A stretch of DNA of 64,000 nt from Nostoc sp. LPT (GTDB lineage Bacteria; Cyanobacteriota; Cyanobacteriia; Cyanobacteriales; Nostocaceae), in the NCBI RefSeq assembly GCF_017115165.1, contig NZ_JABXKF010000024.1, forward strand, positions 62,015-126,014, given 5' to 3'. Below, in pieces: positions 36,308 through 45,185 of the stretch. Position numbers and translations under genes: made by a program. The notes beneath the pieces are model-generated. The model had not been told where the DNA came from and made no database searches. It saw nothing but the letters and a program-made list of their open reading frames with translations. Every line of letters begins with the position of its first letter. The stretch's first letter is position 1.

Positions 36308-37516
36308 CTAAATATGAATGGCGACATCCACTTGTAAGTTAGTTAAACGAGCGACCTTTTGACTATCTGCGGGATTATCGATGGAGATTTTTACTTCAAC
36401 TATTCTGCGGTCTGTATCGGAACCAGGGTTTAGGCTAAAGATGTTTTGCTTGTCAACTTGCCAACCAATCTCTTTTACAGTTCCTTTTATTGTTCCAGTA
36501 AATGCAGTGCTGTTAATGGTGGCTTTTTGTCCTACACGCACTTTTTGAACATCGGTTTGATACACCTCTGCAATCACATACATTTGAGATGTTTTACCTA
36601 TCTCAGCAAATCCTTTGTTGGTACTGATGACTTCTCCGGTTTTGGCGTGAATTTTCAAAATTTTGCCATTTATGGGAGATTTGATGTAACTTAAATCCAA
36701 GTCGGCTTTTGCTTGTTGAACAGAAGTTGTTGCACTGTTAACTTCAGTTTGTGCTACCTGAACATCTACACTACGCACTTCACTAATACTGGTGAGTTGC
36801 GCTTGTGCTTGCTTGCGTTGTTCTTGAAATATATCTTGAGTCCGCTTGAGGGTGGCTTGAGCTTCTGTTAGTTGTTGTTGTGTAGTCTTTAGTTGCAAAG
36901 CTTTGGTATCTGCTACAGAAGCCGCGATCGCACCTCGTTTATATAATTGCTGATAGCGATCGTTCTCAGCTTCAGCGTTGTCTACTTCCGCCTGGATGCG
37001 GTCGATTGTCGCCTGTTGTGTCGCAACATCCCCTTTATATTGTGGCTCTAAACGGGCGATCGCAGCCTTTTGAGCATCGACATCACCCGTTTTAGCTCCA
37101 GATTTCACCTGCGCTAGTTTAGCTTTGGCAACTTGGAGTTGGTCTATAGCCTGTTGTAATGCCGTTCTAGAACGACCATAATTTTCGAGATAGGCCAATA
37201 ATTGCCCTGCTTTAACCGCATCTCCTTCTTTCACCAACAGTCTATCTACTCGCACCCCATTATTAGAAGCAGGAGCAGTTAAAGAAGTAATTTCGCCTTC
37301 TGGCTCCAAACGTCCCAAGGCAGTCACAGCAACTTTCGCAGGCGTGGCAGCTTTGGGAGGGTTTGCTGGCGCTGTCACAACTTTCGCTTTAGACCAATAG
37401 GGTGTCAAACTATAGAAAGCGATTAATCCAGCCGCTAAGGTGAGAGAAGCTGCTAAAATTACTTGCGAGCGGCCTACGGGTTTTGTGAGTAATCGACTTT
37501 CTTTATTTACTGCCAT
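36308..37516 (-). CDS. hgdB: DevB-like membrane fusion protein HgdB
   Basis: The 402-residue protein has an N-terminal anchor (VILAASLTLAAGLIAFYSL), a lipoyl/barrel-sandwich half (VTALGRLEPEGEITSL, VRVDRLLVKEGDAVKAGQLLAYLE), a long coiled-coil hairpin rich in Ala, Gln and Lys (residues about 125-265) and the second half-motif DLSYIKSPINGKILKIHAKTGEVI. This is the HlyD-type membrane fusion (periplasmic adaptor) fold of DevB. It would bridge HgdC to an outer-membrane channel such as TolC (HgdD in Anabaena). It is the first gene of the leftward arm and is divergent from hglE. Confidence 0.87.
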   Translation of the reverse strand: MAVNKESRLLTKPVGRSQVILAASLTLAAGLIAFYSLTPYWSKAKVVTAPANPPKAATPAKVAVTALGRLEPEGEITSLTAPASNNGVRVDRLLVKEGDAVKAGQLLAYLENYGRSRTALQQAIDQLQVAKAKLAQVKSGAKTGDVDAQKAAIARLEPQYKGDVATQQATIDRIQAEVDNAEAENDRYQQLYKRGAIAASVADTKALQLKTTQQQLTEAQATLKRTQDIFQEQRKQAQAQLTSISEVRSVDVQVAQTEVNSATTSVQQAKADLDLSYIKSPINGKILKIHAKTGEVISTNKGFAEIGKTSQMYVIAEVYQTDVQKVRVGQKATINSTAFTGTIKGTVKEIGWQVDKQNIFSLNPGSDTDRRIVEVKISIDNPADSQKVARLTNLQVDVAIHI

Positions 37517-38212
37517 ATTTTCATTCCAATTCTGCTTTTTTAGGGAATATCCTGGTTATATTTAGTCGATTAGAATAGACTCATACCAATTCAAAATTCA
37601 CGCATTCAAAATTCACGCATTAAGAAAGCCAGACAGAACAAAGGTTTGGGAGTATGTATCTGTCGCATTCTTTTTTAAAATTGGTATCATCCGCAAATTA
37701 CCAAGAGGGCTTTTCCTCTGGGTTTTCTACCTTAAATCAAGTGGATGGGTCTAAATTGGTTTTATATGAATTGTTATACGCTTTTACCGCCCAAATTTAC
37801 TATTGTGGCGTGAAAATTAATGGCGTGTTACTTCAAAGCTTCCTAAGTTATATCCTATTTTGTCATCTAATCCCGTAGCGTAAAATACAATAGCGCTAGT
37901 CAGAAAATTTAATTTTTAAGAAGAACGAAGCGCTAATAAAAATGAGATCAAAATCTGGATAAACTTGTTTTCAAGTATGGACTAAAAGTTGATTCTTGTC
38001 AACCAACTTAATTTGCATAAGTCTTGATTCTCTCACTAAAATATTTCATCACAGTAAGATTAGGTGCTGAAAAAATGTACGCGATCGCTAATCTCTTATC
38101 TAGCAATTGAATACCTACCTATAAATAGTTCGTGATTAAGCAGATTTGATATTACTAACAGATTATTACGATCGAGGTTGTGTAATATAAGACATTCTTA
38201 TAGCGATTTTTA

Positions 38213-38240
38213 GTAGGGGTAATTGATGAATTGCCCTTAC
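38213..38240. repeat. Palindromic repeat, second copy of the 19680 element
   Basis: GTAGGGGTAATTGATGAATTGCCCTTAC matches the palindrome found behind phosphoketolase at 19680-19707 in most positions. Confidence 0.6.
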
Positions 38241-38962
38241 TTAAGCTATTAGCCCTGTAAGAAACTTGCAAAGCGGGTTAGTTGGTAGATGAGATGCAAA
38301 ATCTGAGCTTTGTTTCGGTTTACTTTTTACTGAAGATTCATTTAACCCATATTATGTTTATCAAGCAACATATTAAAAATTAATATTTGCTTTATAAATA
38401 ACCACTTTGTTTGTTAACTTGACTTATATTAAAAAATAACCAAAAACTTTGACTCAATTATGATGCTTCTCTGAGAAATAATACTTGTAATTATTGAATT
38501 TATCTATGTATTCATTGAATTGTTACTTACTAGACAACAGATTTGTAGTGTTAACCTAATCAAGAGAATATTTATGTTTAACCCGTAGATATCAAAATTT
38601 TTCACATATTTATCTAGTCATTAATTATACTTTTATGCTTAATTTTATTCAAAGTTTATATCAGTAAGAGTATATGGTTATTTATAAAATAACTTTAAAG
38701 GAATGATTTAGTTTCTGTAAAGTATGTTAGTGTTTTTATTAATTCAATGCTTTAAAGTGGTTAGACAAACTAGTTATTTAATTGATATTTTTAAATTAAA
38801 AATAACTAAAGATAACTGCGTTGTCATTACCTAGCGATCATTTAATTACTTTTTCAATTTGCATAAACTCGGATTAAAGGCGGTGTCTTTTCTGTAACGA
38901 ACTTGTCAACTTTACTGGGTCAAATCCCATAAAATATATTATCCCGGACGTTGAAACTAGCT

Positions 38963-39226
38963 ATGACATTAATTGAAACACAGAACATTGTTATTAACAC
39001 CAGCTCTGTTGCTGTGTTTAGGCTAGATAATCAAACGGGTTCGGGTGAAAAAAACATTTCTGTTTCCTTAGCTACTCCTCAGTTTTCCTCGCTCCAGTAG
39101 GATACCATTGCTCAAAATCTCTACTATTACAAATGGATTGAATTCACTGGTTAAGCAGCTATTACACTCCAAGACTATTTTACCAGTTTTAACAACGTCA
39201 TTGACCGTGCCGATTTTGGATTTTGA
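38963..39226 (+). pseudogene. Possible small gene upstream of hglE with two in-frame stops
   Basis: ATG 38963 opens 45 codons (MTLIETQNIVINTSSVAVFRLDNQ...FSSLQ) ending at TAG 39098. The same frame goes on with DTIAQNLYYYKWIEFTG, then TAA 39152, then AAITLQDYFTSFNNVIDRADFGF and TGA 39224. All three pieces read like protein, as if one gene of about 87 codons carried two nonsense changes. I cannot assign a family. In Anabaena small ORFs (asr5349, asr5350) sit at this place before hglE; whether this is a relic of one is a guess. Confidence 0.35.
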
Positions 39227-39575
39227 TTTTTTTTGGTTCATCCTCCCCTTATTGTGGGTAAAACAAATCTAAAAGATGCTCGAAACTACGCCCGATTACT
39301 CACTAACGCAAATCTAAAATCCAAAATTGGTTCACCTATTGCCACAATATCAAGAGTCTAGCGTTGTATAACATTTTTTCGCGATCGCAGTGTGCCAAAA
39401 TCGCCTATAAATCTAAGGCTTTGTCAGGGCAGTATGTGTCGTGTGGTGTCGATTTGGAAAAAAGCATTTAGCACAGATAGGATAGCTAGCTGCTTTACAA
39501 GATGAGAGATTTTCATTATTTAGTAGGCAACAGAAATTACTGTAGCTACACAATCCACAGTACTAACTATGCCCT

Positions 39576-42500
39576 ATGTCTGCTTATTCAATTGATACTG
39601 CCTTAGCGGAGTTAGAGAGCCTTGTCAATAATTGTGAAAAGGCTGTAATGAGGTCTATAGAGGAAAAAAAAATGAAGTCAGATAAATCAGTGGCAATCAA
39701 CAAAATTAACAGACAATTACAACACAATCCTATAGCGATTGTTGGGATGGCTTCTCTATTGCCAAAAGCCAGAAATTTGCGGGAATATTGGCAAAATATA
39801 GTAAACAAAATTGACTGTATTACTGATGTTCCTTCTACTCACTGGAGCGTCGAAGATTATTACGATCCGAATCCTAGAACTACTGAAGATAAAACCTACT
39901 GTAAAAGAGGCGGGTTTCTTCCAGAGGTAGATTTTAACCCGATGGAATTCGGCATACCGCCCAGCATTTTGGAAGTCACAGATGTATCGCAACTATTAAG
40001 TTTAGTAGTTGCGAAAGAAGCGATGGAAGATGCAGGCTATGGTGAACAACGTGAATTTAGCCGCGAGACTGTTGGCGTAATTTTAGGCGTGGCGATGGCC
40101 AAGCAATTAGGAATGCCACTTTCTGCGAGGTTGGAATATCCGATTTGGGAAAAAGCACTCAAAAGCAGTGGTTTATCTGACGAGGATACACAAAAAATCG
40201 TTGATAAAATCAAAAGCGCTTATGTGAAATGGGATGAGAACGCTTTCCCTGGAATGTTAGCTAACGTAGTCGCCGGACGAATTGCCAATCGCCTGAATTT
40301 TGGCGGGATGAATTGTGTAGTTGATGCCGCTTGCGCTAGTTCCTTCGGTGCTTTAAAAATGGCGATTAGTGAACTAGTTGAGCATCGTTCTGACATGATG
40401 CTGACTGGTGGTGTTGATACCGATAACACCATCATGGCTTACATCTCGTTTAGCAAAACACCGGCGGTTTCTCCCAGTGAGAATGTCAAACCTTTCGATG
40501 CTAAGTCGGATGGGATGATGCTGGGTGAAGGTATCGGGATGATTGTCCTCAAACGTTTAGAAGATGCTCAACGGGACAACGATAAAATATATGCTGTAAT
40601 TAAAGGTATTGGTACTTCCAGCGATGGGCGTTACAAGAGCATTTATGCTCCCCGCAAAGAAGGTCAAGTCAAAGCTTTAGAACGTGCTTATGAAGATGCA
40701 GGCTTTTCTCCCGCTACCGTTGGCTTAATGGAAGCACATGGTACCGGTACAATGGCTGGAGATCCGACAGAGTTCGGTTCTTTAAAAGACTTCTTTGATG
40801 GACATGATGACAAAAAGCAGCACATCGCTTTGGGTAGTGTGAAATCACAAATCGGACACACAAAAGCGGCTGCGGGTGCGGCGAGTTTGATTAAAACTGC
40901 TTTGGCTTTACATCACAAAGTATTACCGCCCACAATTAATATCACCGAACCGAACCCCAAACTCAACATTAAAAATTCGGCCTTTTATTTGAATACCGAA
41001 ACTAGACCTTGGATTCGTGCAGAAGGGGAAGCACCCAGACGCGCAGGTGTGAGTTCTTTTGGCTTTGGTGGAACCAACTATCACGTCGTTTTGGAAGAAT
41101 ATGAAGCCGACCAGAACCACGCTTACCGCTTACACAGTGGTGCTAGTGAAGTGCTGTTGTTTGCTCCTACAGTAGAGCAATTGTTGAGCAAATCTGAAGA
41201 GATTTTAGGTAAATTGCGATCGCCCGATGCAATTACACACTATGCACAATTAGTCAAGGATTGCAAATCGCCACAGATTCCCCTCTCTGCTGCCAGATTT
41301 GGGTTTGTCGCTGAGAATCTCGAAGAAGCTTGCAAGTTGCTGCAAACTAGCATTGACTGGCTGAAACTTAAAGGTTCAGCAGCATCTTGGGAACATCCCC
41401 AAGGGATTTATTACCGTTCCTCTGGTATGGAGTTGGGCGGAAAAGTTGTCTCTCTATTTTCTGGTCAAGGTTCGCAATACTTGGAGATGGGACGCGAACT
41501 AGTGATGAATTTTCCTTTGATGCGCCGTCTTCATGGTTATATGGATAGCCTGTTGCTCAAAGATAATTTGCAGCCGTTGTCAGAAATCGTTTTTCCTCAT
41601 CCTGTGTTTGGAGAGGCAGAAAAAAATGTCCAAATTGCTGCCTTGCAACGCACAGAATACGCTCAACCAGCCATCGGGGTGTTGAGTGCAGGGATGTACA
41701 GCATATTGCAACAAGCTGGATTTAAGTCAGATTTTGTTGCCGGTCACAGCTTTGGTGAACTAACAGCGCTATGGGCTGCGGGGGTTTTGAGTACAGAAGA
41801 TTACTTGTTCCTGGTGAAAGCTAGGGGTCAAGCAATGGCTGCACCCGAAGATCCGGATCATGATGCGGGTAGTATGCTGGCTGTCAAAGAAGACATCAGC
41901 AAAGTGGAAGCAGTAATCAGACATTTTCCGCAAGTTGCGATCGCTAATCAAAATTCTCCGACTCAATTTGTCTTGGCTGGGCCTACCGCAGAAATAGCAA
42001 GAGTCAGAGACGCTTTACACGAGAAAGGATATACGGCTGTATTGTTACCTGTATCAGCAGCGTTCCATACACCGCTAATCGCCTTTGCTCAGAAATCCTT
42101 TGCGATCGCTACTAAGTCTGTCAAGTTCCAAAGTCCCAAAATTCCTGTTTACAGCAACGTCACCAGTAAGCAGTATCCCAAAGAACCCCAAGGTATTCAA
42201 AAAATCCTGGAAACGCACCTTTCTAATTCAGTGCTGTTTAAACAGGAAATTGAAAATATTTATGCAGCGGGTGGTACTTGTTTTGTGGAATTTGGGCCGA
42301 GGAAAATTCTCAGCAACTTGGTGAAAGAAATCCTTGGCGATCGCCCTCATATTACCGTATCTTTGAACCCCAGCACTCAAAAGAATAGCGATCGCTCCTT
42401 ACGAGAAGCAGTTGTGCAGTTGCGTGTGATTGGTTTGGCTTTGAATAACCTCGATCCTTACCAACTTCCCCAAACTATCCCCCCAATTGAGACGAAGAAG

Positions 42501-45065
42501 ACATTAAATGTACGTTTAAACGGCATAAACTACAGATCCGAAAAAACGAAAAATGCCTTTGCTCTAGCTTTGCAGGATGGGCACAAAGTCACATTACCCA
42601 CTCTTGAATATTCTGATGCGGCTCCTTTGTTTAGCAGCCCAGGTGTGACTCCACCTCTAGGAGTGATCGAGACTAACGGACATAAAAAATCCACCCCAGC
42701 AATGAACGGTGTGACTTCTAATATCATCAGCCAAACAGAGCAACAAATGAATCCTGTTACCCTGTCACAACCAGCCCAGGAATCTAAGATGCAACCAACA
42801 CCAGAAAAACTTACAAATTACGAACAACTTTTAGCAAGTTTAGAATACCTCCTGACACAGTTCCAGGAAAATCAAGCCGAGAATTTACAAGTTCACGGTA
42901 CTTATCTCAACCATCAAATGGAATACGCTAAAGCATTTTTCCAACTGATGCAGCAGCAGAATTCTTTGTTGAGTGAAAGTAAATCAACAGCCGAAACTGC
43001 CAAAATGAAGCTAGTTGTCATGGAAAGCTTAGAGCGCAGCATGATGCAGTTTCATTCCCAACAAGGTGAAACCCTACGCATCCATGAGCAATATCTCCAA
43101 GAGCAGCTGGAATATACCAAAAACTTTTTCCAACTCATACAGCAAGAGTATTCTCAAATCATCTCAGGTGATGGAGCGACTCAACTGGCAGAGAAACTCA
43201 GCAATGGGGTAAGCGATCATTTCATCCCATTCACCACAGAAACAACTGTTACTGATGCACCCGTACCCCCTACTACCAAGATAGTAGAAAGCCAGCCTTT
43301 GCCTGTAAATGAGCCAGTAGCTAAAAATGGCTCAACAGTTATTCAAGCACCTCTGCCTCCTGCTCCCCAGGTGGTACCTGTAGTTGAAACTCCTGTATCC
43401 CCGACTGCTAAGAAGGATGAAAATTCCTCTTCTTTGCTCCCTAATCTTTTCTCAACAGAGACAGTAGAGCTTGTAGCGGCATCACCAATTCCTCCAGTTG
43501 TAGAACCCCAAGCCGAGGTTGTAGTCAAAATTAGCTCACCTCCAGTCAATGAAGTTGTTGCATTCACCCCAGAACCAGCACCCACAACTGCTGCACCTGT
43601 ATCTGGCGCAACCATCGATATTGTTGACTTGGATAAAAACCTCTTAGCCATCACCAGCGACAAAACGGGCTACCCAGTAGAGATGCTGGAAATGGATATG
43701 GATATGGAGGCGGATTTAGGGATTGACTCTATCAAACGGGTAGAAATTTTAGGGGCGCTACAAGAAATGTACCCCAACCTACCCAAGCCCAATTTAGAAG
43801 AACTAGCAGAAAAACGCACCATTGGTCAAGTTGTAGAGTATCTGCAATCCCACGCTTCCAAAAGTATTACTGTAGAAATTGCAGTTCACGAAGTACAACA
43901 AGCAACTGAGATTCTAGTAGAGACTGCACCCGTAGTTGAGGTAGTCACTTCACCTGAGACAAGCGTAGTTGAGGTAGTCACTTCACCAGAACCAAGCCTA
44001 GTTGTCGCATTCACCCCAGAACCAGAAGCCGTTACAAGTGATGAATTTGCAAACTTAGGTGAAACCCTGTTAGCCATCACTAGTGATAAGACCGGCTATC
44101 CAGTTGAGATGCTGGAATTGGAAATGGACATGGAAGCCGACTTAGGAATTGACTCCATCAAACGGGTAGAAATCTTAGGGGCGATGCAAGAAATGTACCC
44201 CAACTTACCTAAGCCCAATATCGAAGAACTCGGAGACCTCCGCACCATCGGTCAAATAGTTGATTACCTACAGCAGTTAGCTGGAGGCGAAAAAAAAAAA
44301 TCTGAGCCTGAGTTTGTCCAACAACAGCCACCAGAATTAGAGCATAATATCCAGCGCCATCCTATCAAACTCAAAAGCCTACCACAGCCCGATTATTTGG
44401 ATTTCACGTTACCAGAGGGACACATCGCTTTAATTACCGATGATGGTTCCCTCACCACTTATAAATTAACTGAATCCCTAATGGCCAAAGGCTGGAAAGT
44501 AGTAGTTATCAGCTTCCCCCAATCGCTGATCGCCCAACAAGCGCCCTTACCCACAGAAGTAACCCGCGTTACCTTAGCAAACTTGAGTGAAGAACATCTC
44601 CAACAACAATTGCAAGCGATCGCATCTCACTGTGGAGCGATTGGGGCCTTCATCCATCTCCATCCGATCTTTGTAGCCAATCACACCGGGACAATTCCCT
44701 ATCACGAACAAGAAAAGGCGATCGTCAAGCACGTATTTTTGATGGCGAAACATCTTAAACCTTCCCTAAATGAAGCTGCGCGTCATGGACGTAGTTGTTT
44801 CTGCACAGTTGCTCACCTTGATGGAGCCTTCGGGTTAGAGTACAAAGTTAACTTCGGTGCGATCGGCGCTGGTTTGTTCGGATTAACCAAAACTCTGAGA
44901 TGGGAATGGCCAAAAGTATTTACTCGTGCGATCGACTTAAGTCCCAGACTTGACGCTAAACAGTCAGTACAAAACATCATTGCCGAGCTTCACGACCCCA
45001 ATCTTTATATTAGTGAAGTTGGCTACGGCTCACAAGGACGAGTCACTTTAATTGCTGAAGGTTAA
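39576..45065 (+). CDS. hglE: Heterocyst glycolipid synthase HglE (KS-AT-ACP-ACP-partial KR)
   Basis: This 1829-residue iterative polyketide synthase is of the PUFA-synthase (PfaA-like) kind. Order: a helical leader (1-50); ketosynthase from about 51 to 510 with Cys253 (DAACASS) and the His motifs EAHGTGT and KSQIGHT; acyltransferase about 630-930 with Ser725 (GHSFGE); a helical linker; and two nearly identical ACPs with Ser1385 and Ser1527 (both LGIDSIKRVEIL). The end (about 1600-1829) resembles the non-catalytic first half of a ketoreductase (LITDDGSLTTYKLTESLMAKGW). The catalytic half is in the next gene. A second start, ATG 39672 with AGAGGA before it, is possible. It starts the assembly of the glycolipid aglycone. 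Confidence 0.9.
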   Translation: MSAYSIDTALAELESLVNNCEKAVMRSIEEKKMKSDKSVAINKINRQLQHNPIAIVGMASLLPKARNLREYWQNIVNKIDCITDVPSTHWSVEDYYDPNPRTTEDKTYCKRGGFLPEVDFNPMEFGIPPSILEVTDVSQLLSLVVAKEAMEDAGYGEQREFSRETVGVILGVAMAKQLGMPLSARLEYPIWEKALKSSGLSDEDTQKIVDKIKSAYVKWDENAFPGMLANVVAGRIANRLNFGGMNCVVDAACASSFGALKMAISELVEHRSDMMLTGGVDTDNTIMAYISFSKTPAVSPSENVKPFDAKSDGMMLGEGIGMIVLKRLEDAQRDNDKIYAVIKGIGTSSDGRYKSIYAPRKEGQVKALERAYEDAGFSPATVGLMEAHGTGTMAGDPTEFGSLKDFFDGHDDKKQHIALGSVKSQIGHTKAAAGAASLIKTALALHHKVLPPTINITEPNPKLNIKNSAFYLNTETRPWIRAEGEAPRRAGVSSFGFGGTNYHVVLEEYEADQNHAYRLHSGASEVLLFAPTVEQLLSKSEEILGKLRSPDAITHYAQLVKDCKSPQIPLSAARFGFVAENLEEACKLLQTSIDWLKLKGSAASWEHPQGIYYRSSGMELGGKVVSLFSGQGSQYLEMGRELVMNFPLMRRLHGYMDSLLLKDNLQPLSEIVFPHPVFGEAEKNVQIAALQRTEYAQPAIGVLSAGMYSILQQAGFKSDFVAGHSFGELTALWAAGVLSTEDYLFLVKARGQAMAAPEDPDHDAGSMLAVKEDISKVEAVIRHFPQVAIANQNSPTQFVLAGPTAEIARVRDALHEKGYTAVLLPVSAAFHTPLIAFAQKSFAIATKSVKFQSPKIPVYSNVTSKQYPKEPQGIQKILETHLSNSVLFKQEIENIYAAGGTCFVEFGPRKILSNLVKEILGDRPHITVSLNPSTQKNSDRSLREAVVQLRVIGLALNNLDPYQLPQTIPPIETKKTLNVRLNGINYRSEKTKNAFALALQDGHKVTLPTLEYSDAAPLFSSPGVTPPLGVIETNGHKKSTPAMNGVTSNIISQTEQQMNPVTLSQPAQESKMQPTPEKLTNYEQLLASLEYLLTQFQENQAENLQVHGTYLNHQMEYAKAFFQLMQQQNSLLSESKSTAETAKMKLVVMESLERSMMQFHSQQGETLRIHEQYLQEQLEYTKNFFQLIQQEYSQIISGDGATQLAEKLSNGVSDHFIPFTTETTVTDAPVPPTTKIVESQPLPVNEPVAKNGSTVIQAPLPPAPQVVPVVETPVSPTAKKDENSSSLLPNLFSTETVELVAASPIPPVVEPQAEVVVKISSPPVNEVVAFTPEPAPTTAAPVSGATIDIVDLDKNLLAITSDKTGYPVEMLEMDMDMEADLGIDSIKRVEILGALQEMYPNLPKPNLEELAEKRTIGQVVEYLQSHASKSITVEIAVHEVQQATEILVETAPVVEVVTSPETSVVEVVTSPEPSLVVAFTPEPEAVTSDEFANLGETLLAITSDKTGYPVEMLELEMDMEADLGIDSIKRVEILGAMQEMYPNLPKPNIEELGDLRTIGQIVDYLQQLAGGEKKKSEPEFVQQQPPELEHNIQRHPIKLKSLPQPDYLDFTLPEGHIALITDDGSLTTYKLTESLMAKGWKVVVISFPQSLIAQQAPLPTEVTRVTLANLSEEHLQQQLQAIASHCGAIGAFIHLHPIFVANHTGTIPYHEQEKAIVKHVFLMAKHLKPSLNEAARHGRSCFCTVAHLDGAFGLEYKVNFGAIGAGLFGLTKTLRWEWPKVFTRAIDLSPRLDAKQSVQNIIAELHDPNLYISEVGYGSQGRVTLIAEG

Positions 45066-45080
45066 TCACTTCATCTCTTG

Positions 45081-45146
45081 TCTCTGCGCTCTCTGCGTCT
45101 CTGTGGTTCGTTAAAAAAAACCGCAGAGGCGCAGAGGACACGGAGG
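45081..45146. repeat. Palindromic repeat between hglE and the KR-DH gene
   Basis: Arms of about 28 bases (TCTCTGCGCTCTCTGCGTCTCTGTGGTT and AACCGCAGAGGCGCAGAGGACACGGAGG) pair with roughly six mismatches around an A-rich loop. The repeat belongs to a family common in Nostoc gaps. It separates the two halves of one ketoreductase. Confidence 0.75.
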
Positions 45147-45185
45147 AAGAAAAAAACAAATTTATGCAGGTATTTACGAGGATTT

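Larger units (their letters stand above)
37517..39575. other. Two-kilobase gap between the divergent hgdB and hglE genes
   Basis: The region is AT-rich. It should hold the divergent promoters of both arms, but I could not identify a convincing NtcA site or sigma-factor box by eye. It contains a 16-base direct repeat (attcaaaattcacgc, about 37589-37620), a palindromic repeat at 38213-38240 and the small broken ORF at 38963. In Anabaena this interval carries short genes (alr5348 to asr5350); no intact counterpart is visible. The 74-residue ORF at 37654 does not look coding. Confidence 0.6.

Noticed and set aside
37654-37878. 74-residue forward ORF in the hgdB-hglE gap
   Set aside because: AT-rich, no ribosome binding site and no domain; likely chance.
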